Under the pieces are notes generated by a model. That model was not told the origin of the DNA and ran no database searches. It worked only from the letters and a program-made list of their open reading frames with translations. From assembly GCF_036417845.1 (NCBI RefSeq), contig NC_089980.1:58836501-58900500 (forward strand): 64,000 nucleotides of DNA, read 5' to 3'. Positions 39,526 through 50,224 of this stretch are shown here, piece by piece; the stretch's first letter is position 1, and every line of letters starts with the position of its first letter. This stretch comes from Apteryx mantelli. Its lineage: Eukaryota; Chordata; Aves; Apterygiformes; Apterygidae. A program made the translations under genes and the position numbers.

Positions 39526-41951
39526 GTGCACTGGAATACACAACCCTCTGCACCTGAAAGAATGATCAAGGCATAAATTGAGACAGAGGCCTCAATCCTG
39601 CAGTCAGCACCCAGGCAGTAGTCAGCAGACTCAAGGCCTTAAGCAAGAAAGACCAGGCCTTACAGCATTCAGTTCTCTGAATGCTGAAACGTCCTTGAGC
39701 ATACTCTTCCAATAACTTACACAATAAATACACACAAAAACAGTCATATTTAAACAGTATCTTGCTCTGCTGTATTCAATGTTACTTTGAAGTGATATTA
39801 ATTATCCTGAGCACTCTCCCTCATTCCTTCTAATTAGGTTAACTTGTATCTTTGCAAGCTTAGAAAATAAACTACAAAATTTAAGCCAGGCAGAAAGACA
39901 TGATGCACTAGTGATATTACTCCTAAAATCTTAAAAAAAACAGCTGAATCTTAGAAATTTCTGTTGAGCTACAATTCTGTTAAAAGTTTAATTGTAATAA
40001 CTAAATAAACTTTCAATGTAATGACTCACAGATTAACCTCATGTAACATTAGAAGGCAAAGCAAATAAACTACATAGAGCTACCTCAACCATATACAAGT
40101 TTAACACTCAACACAAACATATTGCAAAAATTACAGACTGGCAGACTTATACTGGCAGAATCTATCCAGATTTAAAAAATAAATAAATAAAAATGCAATA
40201 GTATCACAAATCCTATCAAAGAATAAGTAAGCTGGGAGCTTTTGTTAAGGTATGACTGTATTAACAGGCTTCTTTCTTTGTTACTTTAAATTTAAGCATT
40301 TGTTATACATTCAGTTCAGCCTGAAGAGGGGCTCTATCACTATTTCACAGAACACTTTGTATTCCCACTTGTGATCTGACCTCCTCATCCTCCCAACTGT
40401 CTATCTACATATTTATATGTCTCTATAATCAGAGTATCTGAACCTAATCTCTATGGTAACCGTAGGATTTGTTTACATGGAAAAAGAATATTAGAAATGT
40501 ATGTAAATTTAGCTGTCATTTAAATAAGTGGTTTTGCTTGTGGGGGAAAGAAGCTCCTATTTCCCTTGCTTCCGTCTCCTGCATCTCCACTAGGCAATGG
40601 GCCACATCTGGGAAGCTCGTATCATACTACATTGACAGTCTGTTGTTTGTAAATTCATAAATAGTTTACTTCTAATGGGAAAGATGTGTGCAGCATTTTA
40701 GATCTTAACACTTGCAAAAGAAAAAGCAGAGGAAGGGCAATTAAAGCGGGATTTTTTTTTTTAAGATATTGTCATTAAGTCACCAAAGTAAGCAAAACAT
40801 GCTGAACCTTTAACAGCTACACAAAAAGACTCAGTTTGCTGCTTTTAGTAATATCAAATCAATCTAGAAATTAAAACAGTCCATATCATCTACCATTTCC
40901 AGCAGTGAATACAGTACGGAGTACATATTTTACCATATTTTACATAATACACACAGGGATACACGGTAGCACAACTCCAATAGTGCAAGACCCCATATAC
41001 ATACTACCTTTTTTATTGATGAATACCAACGAACTGATGTATCATAGGTTTATAACCATTATTTTTGATAAGGTTTGTAATATTTTGAAACAAGATGTAC
41101 TGCAGCCCAGCATAGCCAGGATCTGGATTACACAGCCTGGGGGTCAGGGTAACATAAAAAGCAGCGCAAGCAAGAAATCAGCAGCAAAATGATAAAAGAA
41201 CTAATAATCACAGTTCTTAAAAACTACTTTTAGGTGCACAGTTCTTCACCACACATAGAAGAAATCATTCTATTCCACTGAGATTTTTTTTTCTATAAAA
41301 CTTGTTCAATGTATCAAAAAGCAATGGTCTAGAAAGGCCTAAAAGAAGAAAGGTGCACTCACTTTGTGGCAATTGTGTATGTGAATAGTACACAGCACTG
41401 AGAAGGAAATTAAAACTGTTTGAAAATCTCTTTGCACCTTACAGCAATCATTTCGCTACAGAGAATCTCTTACATGCTCTCTCCCTGATCAGATCAAGAT
41501 TATCCATTCAGCAAAACTCCTTTTAACGAATAGAAAGTAAGCAAATCTACGGTTTACCCTCTATTCAGAGAAACACGGCTGTGTGGCCAGCATTTCCCCT
41601 GCAACATTACTTTCTCGAGCGGGGTGACTGTCCCCTGTTCCTCCATGAAGCAAGCTCAGCCCAGGCAGCCATGTCCTTATTCTCCTACAAACAATGTTTC
41701 TGAAGGAGAACAGCCCTCTCTCAGCGAACTTGCACTTTCCCCAGCAAAACGTGGCGAAGCAAAACCTGCCCCAAGAGCGGCCCCGGAGCCGCGGCACTAA
41801 CCCGGCCCCGGCGCGAAGCAGCCCGCAGCCCGGATCCGCACCAGCGCCGAGCCCCGCGCCGGGGTCGGGACGGGCGGACGACGGACTGACAGCCAGGACG
41901 GCATTTCTGCGCGTAACCCTCCCCTCCCCGGCGCACGAACGAGTGTTTTAC

Positions 41952-42013
41952 CTTCATGATGAGCTCAGGCTGCGGTAAAAGCCTCGATGGGGGCTGAGCG
42001 GCCGAGGCCGGAC
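41952..42013 (-). CDS. ARID4B: ARID4B exon 2 with start codon (Met-Lys only)
   Basis: 62-bp exon. The start codon is at 41957-41955 (ATG AAG), after which the donor AAG|GTAAAAC follows immediately; only two residues are encoded here. ARID4B in human also begins Met-Lys before the ALDEPP segment, which supports both the start and the splice. Kozak context is reasonable (A at -3). The acceptor TTTTAAATTCCAG|GTCC at 42014-42015 is a good match with a pyrimidine-poor but acceptable tract. The start codon itself is secure; the 5' border of the exon is inferred. Confidence 0.85.
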
Positions 42014-43077
42014 CTGGAATTTAAAACAAAGCGCTGAGGCACCGCACCAGCCGCTCGCACCGGGCGGAGGAGGGGAGGCCAGGATCGGGGCGGGGGGCCG
42101 GGCTGCCGCCGAAACTCCCCCTGCCTCCCCCGGAGCCCCCCGCCTGCCCGCTCCCCTCCCTCCCTCCCTCGCCGGCCGCCGCTTCCCCGCCGGCTCCCGC
42201 ACGCCGCGGCTCCCCCTGCGCTCGCTGCCGCTGACGCCATTTCTGTCAGAGGAGGAGAAACTTGCCACAACAACAACCCACCCCCGGCCGCCGCCGCGGC
42301 CTCCGCGGGGCGCTGCGCCCCTCCGCGGGCGCCGGGCTCCGGGCCGCGGGCAGCCCCCGCCGCCGCGCCGCGGGGCGCCGGAGGGGGGGCGGCGGGCGGC
42401 ACGGGAGGGGGAGGCTCTTCCTCCATTGTACGAGGAAGAGGAGCGTCTGCGTGCGCCGGGGGCACGGGGGTGTCGTCCCCCCCCGACACTCTCACGCTGC
42501 TGTAGGGGCTGCGGCGCCGGATCGCGGCGGCTCCTCTGCCCCCCTCACCCCCCCCCCCCCCAAATAAAGGAAAGCGCTGACTCCGCGGCAGGAGTTTCAG
42601 CAGCAACAGCCGCAACTCCCCAGCTCGGCGCAGCGGGCCCGGAAGGGGGGAGGGACGCGACGGAGGGGAAGAAAAGGAAGAAGAAGAAAAGCAGGGAGTG
42701 GGGACGGGGAGGGAGGGGGGCGGGGAGAAAGGGGCCCGACCTGCTTGGCGGGGACACGGAGCGGCTGCGTGGAGGAGGGGGCTCCGGCCCCCGCCGGCGG
42801 GCGCAGGGGGCTGGCGGCGCCGCCGGTGCCTCCCGCACGCAGGCGGCTCCCAATCCCCCTCCCCCCCCGCCCCGCCGCCGGGTGTTGGGCCGGGGGGGGG
42901 GGAAGGAGGATCGGCGAGTCCCGCCGCAGTCTCGCTCCGGGGAGAAAAACAACCGCCCCCCTCCCCCCCGCACGCACGCCCCGCCGCCGCTGCCGCTGCC
43001 GCCGCCCGGCCCCGGGCCCCCCGCGCCCCCCCGCCCGCCGCGGCCCGGCGGCTCTTGCCGCGCCTCGTCGCTGTTAC
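42014..43077 (-). other. ARID4B: ARID4B intron 1 (in 5' UTR)
   Basis: Inferred 1,064-bp GT-AG intron lying completely in the CpG island, from donor AAAG|GTAACAG to acceptor ATTCCAG|GTCC. It is very GC-rich, with many C and G runs. If the donor is not used, this would simply be 5' UTR. Confidence 0.55.
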
Positions 43078-43345
43078 CTTTGTTCCGCGGCGCCCGCCCG
43101 CTGCTCCCCCTGACCCGAGGTGGGGGGGAGGGACGGGAGCGGGGCGAAGCCTCCTCTCAGCTCCGGACCCCCTCGCCCGGCCTCAGCCCCCGCTCAACGC
43201 TCCGGCAATGGCTCTGGCGGCGGCTGCTCCGCGCTGCGTGCGACGCGGCCGATCCGTCCGGCCCGAACCCGGCGGTGGCGGCGGCGGTGACTGCTCGGCT
43301 CGGCTCGGAGCCTCTCGGTCCCCCTCCCCCTCCCGCACTGACTGA
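43078..43345 (-). other. ARID4B: ARID4B noncoding exon 1 (5' end approximate)
   Basis: Upstream of the plausible donor GGAACAAAG|GTAACAG. The 5' end is set from the two inverted CCAAT boxes (43396-43400 and 43437-43441), which usually lie 50-100 bp upstream of the transcription start; it may be off by tens of bases. No coding potential is claimed. Confidence 0.5.
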
Positions 43346-43395
43346 CTGACGGACGGACGGAGGGAGAAGGGCTCGCCCCCCTCCCCGCCTCCTCC

Positions 43396-43441
43396 ATTGG
43401 GCCCCGGCCTGCAAAGCCCTCCCTTCCCCCTGCCCCATTGG
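43396..43441 (-). promoter_or_regulatory. Two inverted CCAAT boxes (NF-Y)
   Basis: ATTGG at 43396-43400 and at 43437-43441 read as CCAAT on the minus strand. The second has the extended NF-Y context CAGCCAATGGGG. Pairs of CCAAT boxes about 40 bp apart in TATA-less CpG promoters are typical NF-Y targets, and the orientation and position fit ARID4B. Confidence 0.65.
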
Positions 43442-43459
43442 CTGCCGCGTCGGAAATAC

Positions 43460-43467
43460 TGACGTAA
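43460..43467. promoter_or_regulatory. CRE/ATF-like site TGACGTAA
   Basis: TGACGTAA, one base off the full palindromic CRE, about 20 bp from the distal CCAAT box. CREB/ATF sites are enriched close to CCAAT boxes in divergent promoters. Function not demonstrated. Confidence 0.5.
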
Positions 43468-43579
43468 TTTTTCTCCAGTTCTATGGAAACTGAGACTCGG
43501 CGCCGAGGAGGTTCATGGGTGCTGCCGTTCTTCCTCGCCTCTCGCCAGGGCTCGAGAAGCGGTTTGGCACGCGAGACGG

Positions 43580-43592
43580 ACTACATATCCCA
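43580..43592 (+). promoter_or_regulatory. ZNF143/THAP11-type motif (ACTACATATCCCA)
   Basis: A full match to the conserved promoter motif ACTAYRNNNCCCR bound by ZNF143 and THAP11, followed by GGGTGCATCGCG. It lies almost midway between the two inferred start regions. This motif is strongly associated with TATA-less, often bidirectional, housekeeping promoters, so it may help set the divergent architecture here. Confidence 0.7.
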
Positions 43593-43652
43593 GGGTGCAT
43601 CGCGTGCAGGCGCCGCGAGGGGATGGGCCCAAGCCGAATGCTAATTAAACCG

Positions 43653-43675
43653 GGGGCGGAGCTGGCGCCTGCGCA
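43653..43675 (+). promoter_or_regulatory. GC box plus NRF1-like half-site
   Basis: GGGGCGG (43653-43659, Sp1 type) and GCGCCTGCGCA (43665-43675, NRF1-like TGCGCA half-site) lie immediately upstream of the inferred GGPS1 start region. Typical of a TATA-less housekeeping promoter. Confidence 0.5.
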
Positions 43676-43689
43676 ATGAGGCTCTGGTG

Positions 43690-43847
43690 GCGCATTTTCC
43701 CCCAAGAGGGGAAGGTGGCGCCCGGCGGAGCGGAAGGGGGTGGTGCTTCTCCTGCCGAGTGCTGCTGCAGCTACCGCCGCCGCGGCTACTCCTGGCGGAG
43801 GCTGCTCGGGCGAGCAGGGCGCGGCTCCGGCTGGCGGCGCAGACGAG
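43690..43847 (+). other. GGPS1: GGPS1 noncoding exon 1 (5' end approximate)
   Basis: Ends at a clear donor GACGAG|GTGAGC at 43847/43848 inside the CpG island. The start is estimated from the GC box and NRF1-like site just upstream. A reading frame from an ATG at 43676 runs through the island but is arginine/glycine-rich and is not related to GGPS1, whose start codon is in exon 2. Vertebrate GGPS1 genes usually have noncoding first exons. Confidence 0.55.
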
Positions 43848-46800
43848 GTGAGCGGCGGTTGCTGGGGCCGGGGCCGGGGCTGGGTGCGAGCGGCTGCCCC
43901 GGGCTGTCTCGCGCCGCCTCCCCGCTCGCCGACCGTTACTGGTGGGAGGCGCCTTCGCCGCCCGTCGGCGGGTCCGGGGGGGGGGGGGGGCTGTGCTCGT
44001 CAGAGGAGCCAGTGCTCCCCCTCCCCTTGAGCGGGGCTCGGGGCGTCGAGGGGGAGCCCCGCTGGCAGGGGAGCGGGGCCCACGGCCGCCCCGCCCAGAG
44101 GGGCTGGCGGCTTGCTCGGAAGGGGCCAGGAAGGAGCAGAGAGCAGGATGGGAGGCCGGAGCCGGCGGCTGCGGCCGCCGTTAGTGCTGGGCGGCGGCGG
44201 GGCCGGGGCGGCGCTGGGGCTGGCGGCGCCGCGGCGGGCGGCGCGTCCCTTCCCGGCGGCCGAGCTCGGGCTGCCGCCCGCGCGGGTCGGAAAATGGGGG
44301 TGGACGGCGAGTAGGGGGAGCGAGAAGTCCTCAGCGCGCTGTCGATCTTGTCTTGTCTAAAATGGTGCTGGTGGGGCTGGGCTGCTCCCTTCTGAGTTGG
44401 GGGAACACTTGAGAGAGGTCCTGCAGCCTCCTTTACCTTTACGGCTCTTGCATCAAACTCTGAAAAATGAACCGTATTCCCTTTGGTTTGATTATGACTT
44501 GGCGTGAGGGAGTCCAGGCATCTATTAGCAGGTTAACAACTTCACATTCTTTGTGAAATCTGAATTTTAATCTGAGAAGCGGTTCTGAAGTAGACGCGGC
44601 TCTGATCTCTGCCGGTTCGCTTTTTGTCTTCGGATCAGCCGATAATTTATACTCTTCCTGCCTGCATGCTGTCATAACTTAGCGTGGGGACTTCGGGAGC
44701 CCGGTTCTTTTCCTCCCACTTCTTTAGTGTTGTTGCTCAATTGTATCTGGAAATCCACTTGAAAGGGCAGTACAGCTTCAGCAACATGTTCTTGCTGCTC
44801 TAGTGTTGCAAGGCTGAAGTGTTAAATTGCAACTGTGGAAAGAGTTACTTAGCTACTTCTTTAGGGACAACTTACTGCCATTGTTCCACCTGTGGGATGT
44901 TGCCTACTTTAAGTGCAATACAGTTTTGCTCAGTATCAGTCTAGGAGGGTTTATAAAAAGAACTCTTCTAATTACAATGAGAATGTGAGCTAGGATGACA
45001 AGCATCCTGTCCAAATTCCAGTTGGATTAAGAGCCTTGATAGCCTCTTTGATACAGTACACATTCACAACAGTATCTGTGTATTCCTTCTGAAACAGACC
45101 TTCTCACTCCTGCTTCCCCCTGTGTTGGGGCTTTTTTCCTTGGTTACAATGAAACCAGTGTCTTGGTGAGCTATGTTCTGTGATGAAACTGATTTAAGAA
45201 CTTTCTGGGTGGTTGGCTTTGCAACACAGTTCACTGCTCCCTTGGTGACTCTGTTTTATTTTCTGTGTAGTTGTGCTGTGAATTGAGCCATTGGGATGAT
45301 GCAGCTTTTTAAAGTACCATTTTCTGTTAGGTGTATGTGTAACCTGGAACACTTTGGTCTTACTTATTTCACCAATGTGGGGGGCAGAGAATATTCTGTA
45401 GAGTGGAATAGAACGGATGGAGTGAGAAGCTGTTTATGAAGTTCAAAAGTGAAGATTTTATTGAAGTGTAACCTAGGTCTAATGTTACTTGTTTCCTCTT
45501 TGGAAAGCTATTTAAGGATCACTACTTCAATTATTATCTTAGTAGTTCTGACTTCTGGAAGCCCATGCTACTGCCCTTTCCCAGCATCTTGTGTGTTTTC
45601 ATTGAGATCATTAAAGTGTGTTGCAGTTCAAAAGACAGTTCTGTGGGCTGTCTATTGTCATTGCATGGACTGTGCCCATAACAGCTCTTTGAGAGTATGC
45701 TTACATGGAGCTATTGAGAAATAGCTGAAAAAATTTAAAGCCTTGTGTTAATTGACATGCAGAAAGTGTGTACAGTTTAAAAGGAAACTGAACTAAGCAA
45801 AATCGCCTGAACTGCCTTAATCTTCTGAGTAAACATACAAGCAAGATTGCACTTCCACTAATGAAAAGCTTTACATTCCCTTTCATTTATTGTTCAAGTT
45901 CTTGCAATTTTACTTTTTTAAGAGGTGTTGACTGAGATCTTGTCACAAAATTTCTTTCACTGTTACAAAAAGTCCTCTCATTTAACTTCTGTAGTAACTT
46001 GATCAGCTGTCTAGGCAGGAAACCCTTAATATCAAGATTTTCCTGTGGTGTGTTCAACATAGGAATTTTCTACAAAGAGCAGTAATATTACTGCTCTCTG
46101 TCCTGTCCCATACTTCATGGTATTTTTGCTGATTGGCCTGTAAGTGCCCTCATTTACATATTTCTTTATCAAGTGTCCCTTTTCTTATATAATTTGGGGG
46201 GGGGGTGTCCTAATCACTGTTCTGGCCACTGTTCTTGTTTTTGCTCTGTTAGACATGTAGCTTTCTTATGATTAAACTGTTTCTCTTTCCCTTAGCAGAG
46301 GTTACCTACCATTTCATGTAGAGGTAGCATAGCAGCCTAGAAAAGCTTAGCTATGGCAATTTAAGCTAAGTCGCTGACCACTAGTTGTCTGTTAGAGAAT
46401 TTTGCTTCCCTTTTTTTGAAAAGAAAGAAATCTAGGTACTTGTAGGGAGAAGTGCCTGACTGCTTTTCTGCAGATAAGCAGCATTTTGGAAACTGATACA
46501 GGAGACTTCTGTCAGTTTAACACTAAAAGGCTGGGGATTTAGTTTGGCAGTGTGGTGTAATACCAGCCTATTTCAAGTTAGGGATCCTGAATATTGTTTT
46601 CATCTCCTACAGACAAGAGAGAAACCTTCCCAGTCCCTGAGGGGAGAGGAAGAATTTTAAGGTTTACTTTTAAGCGGTTTGTTGGGAAAGACTTCAGTCT
46701 TAACTGCTTTATTTAGTGGTACTACCATGCATGCTCACTGTAGACTGCTTGTCTAGGTATGGGAAGCCTATATAGAGAAGAAATTCCAACTCTAGCATCT

Positions 46801-48666
46801 TGTTCTCTAGCTCTGTGGATAGCTAAACACTTTCAGTTCTAAAGCAGCTGTGTGGCTTTTTGGCAGATAATAGTCACAGGAGAGTTGTTAACTTGGTAGT
46901 GTCTCCTTATATCCTTCTCCACAAGTTTCTCTTTCTGTTCAAAACATCTGGCCATGGATTGAGATAATCTTTTTGATTGTACTTCCTCACTGAAGTCCTT
47001 TGAAACTACCCTGCATGTATGAGGGTGCAGTTTCACAGCTGACTCTTGGTGGCAGTGCTGGCTCAAAAGCAGTTCCTACCCCTTCAGTTATACCAGTAAA
47101 CTGACAAAAAAAGGGGAGCTGAGTGTTAAATAAACCTGACTTAGATTACAGTGTGGCCTGACAGCCAGTTGTGGTGGCACACCATGAGATAAGATGGAAA
47201 GGATGTACTGCTTATTGTGGCATTACTGATGAAAAACTATGCAAAGCTTTCCCAAAAGGTGCGGTCTTATGAGTGTTTCTCTGGCCACTGTGCTTGTTTA
47301 AATGACCTCTCTTGCCTCTGAAGTTGTGACAGGTTACACAAACACGTGTAGCGAACCAAATGAAAGAATTGATCTAGACTTAAACTTGGAAAATAATTAT
47401 TCATGTGGATTGTTTCCCCAGTTTGGGCTGCTGCAAATACTTATGGGGCAGGAGGGTGGGAATGGGAGTAGATAGGGACCGAATAAGCTGCTGCTGAAAA
47501 GGGGAAGCTGATGAAATGTTGAAGAATGCCAGCTGGTCCAGGTATCTTAAGAGGAAGCAGTGATCTTAATACTGATCCCCTGATTTGTTGAGGGGAAACT
47601 ACATTGCTGGATTATTTTGAGCAGGTGTGGAACATAGTTTATTCCACTGGTGCTAACCATTCCCTTTAATGTATCTATATTAAGAATGTATCCATCCATA
47701 CTTTAAAATATCACTTTAAAGCAGTTCTTATATTGATAACTTATAATACTATTCAGTTGCTCCAGGGGAAAAGTGCATGCTTTCCAAGATGCTTGCTAAA
47801 CAGCTGAGGAATGATGCTGAAGTAGCATGAGACTTTGCTACTGCTGCAGTTCCTGTCTTAAAATGACATTAGAAGAACTGTTTTGAGCTGCTGCATCTGC
47901 AGTGCAGCAAGGAAGGCTAGAGGTGAAAGGAGGGAAAATCTATTATAGAAAACAGCCTGGAAAAAATGCAAATATAGATGACTAAAGGGTATGTGAACTG
48001 AAGAACAATCAATAGATAATTGATGAAGTATGAAGGAAGTGAATCCTAAAAGATTCATAAGAGTATATGATCTATGTAATATGGGAAAGTATGTAAAGAT
48101 GTCTGCTTATTAAAGGCAAGCAAGTAGTATATTCCTGTTCTGCCTTTTAAAACAGGATCAAAAAATTCTTTAAAAAAACTCAGGTCAGTGTTCAACTTGC
48201 ATGGATGCCTGAGATCAGAAAACATACCTTACACCAAGACAACCTAAATAAACTTTGGGTTAGAGAAAGCATTTGGAGAACTCTAATTGGAATGCCTATA
48301 CGAGTTTTTGTATATGCCAAGTGTCTTCTGTAAAGATTTATAGTGAGACTTAATTGTTGTGAATGCCTCTCAAAATGCTTCTAATAGAAGTCAAAGTAAA
48401 CCCTACAAGTCTAGGAGTTGGTTTAAACTATTTCTGAAAAATTTTTAAAATCCTATATTTAAATCATATGCTTGCTTCTTGTCTAAACGACATTCAGAAA
48501 ACTTCTTGTGCTGTGAAGGTAGTAATTGCCAAAGATGTCATGTTCAAAGGAGTACTTGCACCTAGTCTAAAAGTCAGCTTAGTTTTTCTGAATTGTATTC
48601 TGATCTATTCTATTACTCCTCTGATTCTTTGATCTCAACAATGTTAATAACACCTTTTTTAAACAG
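43848..48666 (+). other. GGPS1: GGPS1 intron 1 (in 5' UTR)
   Basis: 4,819-bp GT-AG intron. The first 500 bp are still CpG island, including a 15-G run at 43976-43990; the rest is ordinary sequence without identifiable repeats apart from a G10 run near 46196. No additional exon is evident, but alternative 5' UTR exons, common in this gene, cannot be ruled out. Confidence 0.75.
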
Positions 48667-48762
48667 TGAGCTACCTCTTATGAAATAAAGAAATGGATGG
48701 AATGGATGAAACATCTAAGAGAATCCTTCTAGAGCCATATCAGTATTTACTTCAACTACCAG
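48667..48762 (+). CDS. GGPS1: GGPS1 exon 2 with start codon (residues 1-23)
   Basis: The acceptor TTTTTTAAACAG|TGAGC opens the exon. The start codon at 48693-48695 is in strong context (G at -3, G at +4) and encodes MDGMDETSKRILLEPYQYLL followed by QLP, plus one base of Gly24. Human GGPS1 has the same length to this point and shares the RILLEPY.YLLQLPGK core. The enzyme condenses farnesyl diphosphate with isopentenyl diphosphate to make geranylgeranyl diphosphate, used for protein prenylation; it works as a cytosolic oligomer. The first Met, not Met4, is preferred because it gives the family length. The exon ends CCAG|GCAAGT, a GC donor. Confidence 0.95.
48680..48688 (+). promoter_or_regulatory. 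Minimal uORF (ATG AAA TAA)
   Basis: A complete Met-Lys-stop upstream frame in the GGPS1 5' UTR ends 4 nt before the main start codon. The uATG context is weak (C at -3, A at +4) whereas the main ATG is strong, so leaky scanning would be expected; very short uORFs can nevertheless lower or condition translation. It lies in exon 2, so all transcripts using this exon would include it. Confidence 0.75.
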
Positions 48763-49659
48763 GCAAGTTTCCTGTTACTGAATTGGTTTTAATTGTTTTT
48801 ATAGTATCTTTGTATTAAGAAATATAAGCCAAGAAGTTTAACCTTTCTTGATTTGTGGATTTAAGAGTAATTAAAAGTAACATTCTTTTTGTTTTCTTTT
48901 CCTCTTGAAAAAACAGCCTTTTTAATGAGATTGATACAGTGGCTCTCAAGTCTGTCCATTCCAGAGCAGATGGTCCTCCTTCAGTTACTCAGCTCTCCAC
49001 TTAGAGGAGCTGACCTGCTACTTACTAAAACTAGTAAGAGCAAGTACTGAAGATTTGGTCCCATTCTTGAAGAATGAAACATAGTCAGCATGAAGATTAT
49101 CTGCTTGCTGTGCTTTGTGGTGTGTGTGGTTTGTTTTGGTTTGTTTTTTGTTTTTTTAAGAACTGCTTCTCTTCTGCAACTTGTTGCTGATATGGGTAGA
49201 GCCAGGTTTTCTTATGGACAATTTCAGCTTTCCTTAGATTACTTCACTTGTGAGAGGACCAGCCAGTCTGTGTGGTATTAGGAAATTAGCAACACATTCA
49301 AATGAAGCTTTTTCCCTGAGGACCGTAGCAATTTTGGTCGAATTCAGGAGCCAGGTTGATAGAGAACTACTGCATAGGTATGCATCTTGAAAGCCTCTTT
49401 GAGCAAATAACCATGCTGTATGCTGTGGCTTTTACTTGTGCCCTTGAACAGAAAAGACCATACAAGCTATCAAAGTGACTAGTTTTGTAGAAATAATGGT
49501 GGAACTACTTTGTTTCATTGGGACTGCTGCATTATTGATTTGTCTTATACTGGTGGAGTTCAGGAAGGTAGAAAGCACAGTAAATACTGTTTGGGTCAGA
49601 ATTATTTTCCTTAATATCTGAGTAGGGGTTAGCCCTTCTGTCCATAGCATGAAGAAACA

Positions 49660-50173
49660 TGTTATGGAAAATCAGGCCCGCCGGCCTCCGTAACAGGGTC
49701 CGACCCTAGGTTCCTGCTGAGGCAGAAGTTCGAAGTCAGATTGGAGAGAAATAAAATTTAATGATACACGTGCGGTAATTACAGCTCGAGCTGGGTGCCT
49801 CCGAAGAGGGACCCCAAACAAAGAAATCCCTGGGCAATTATACCCTTACAATCTAAATTCCCCACCCCTTAAGCGATAGTTTGGACCAATAGTAATAGTT
49901 AGGTCTGGGGTCTTCCCCTTCTTCACTGGGCCCCTGCATTGTCTCTAGGCAGGCTGCTGCTTATCTTCAAGGTTGGCTACTCCTGCTGTCAGTGTATCTT
50001 CCTTATCTCTCCAGCTTGACCCGGCTCTGGGGCCCCCTTTTACTTATCTAAGTAAAAGTTCACAGCAGGTTCACAGCCTGAGGCCTAAGGCTTCAGCAAA
50101 TTTAGCTACTAATGCTAAGCAAGTTATGCTAAGCAATTAATTCTAGACAGCTTCAGTTCAATATTCTCTAACA
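49660..50173 (-). mobile_element. Solo ERV LTR, minus orientation
   Basis: 514-bp element with TGTTA...TAACA termini flanked by a 4-bp direct repeat AACA. Read on the minus strand it has a TATA-like GGGTATAATTG followed about 75 nt later by ATTAAA (polyadenylation-type signal), the order expected of an LTR. There is no internal viral sequence next to it, so it is a solo LTR. The 4-bp duplication suits a gammaretrovirus-like (ERV1-class) element; the family name is not assigned. Confidence 0.75.
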
Positions 50174-50224
50174 AACAGTTGCAGTAGTAAGTGGCTCTTG
50201 CACTTTTGCAACAAGATATGTATA

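Larger units (their letters stand above)
12394..41951 (-). other. ARID4B: ARID4B intron 2 (29.6 kb)
   Basis: Very long first coding intron. It holds a second CpG island (about 15985-16490), an eroded CR1 (about 22930-23540), TG/CA and TG/TA microsatellites, a 449-bp polypurine array, a MIR/L2-like relic, and small tandem duplications (18055-18101, 34445-34496). The rest is AT-rich and shows no recognisable genes. The size and the internal CpG island make it a plausible location for regulatory elements, but none can be proved from sequence alone. Confidence 0.85.
41750..44350. promoter_or_regulatory. CpG island with bidirectional ARID4B/GGPS1 promoter
   Basis: About 2.6 kb of very GC- and CpG-rich sequence contains the 5' exons of both divergent genes. 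The inferred start regions (about 43.35 kb for ARID4B, about 43.69 kb for GGPS1) are only about 350 bp apart, with no TATA box. The same head-to-head pair exists in human. Large open frames on both strands inside the island (for example 42426-43349 and 41965-42615) are Pro/Gly/Arg/Ala low-complexity products of GC bias and are not annotated as genes. Confidence 0.9.

Noticed and set aside
42426..43349. 307-codon open frame and several overlapping ones in the main CpG island
   Set aside because: Low-complexity Pro/Arg/Gly/Ala products of extreme GC content, open in many frames at once, overlapping the recognised 5' exons.
43676..44314. 212-codon open frame overlapping GGPS1 exon 1
   Set aside because: Runs through a strong donor site at 43847/43848 into intron, Gly/Arg-rich, unrelated to GGPS1; the genuine start is in exon 2.
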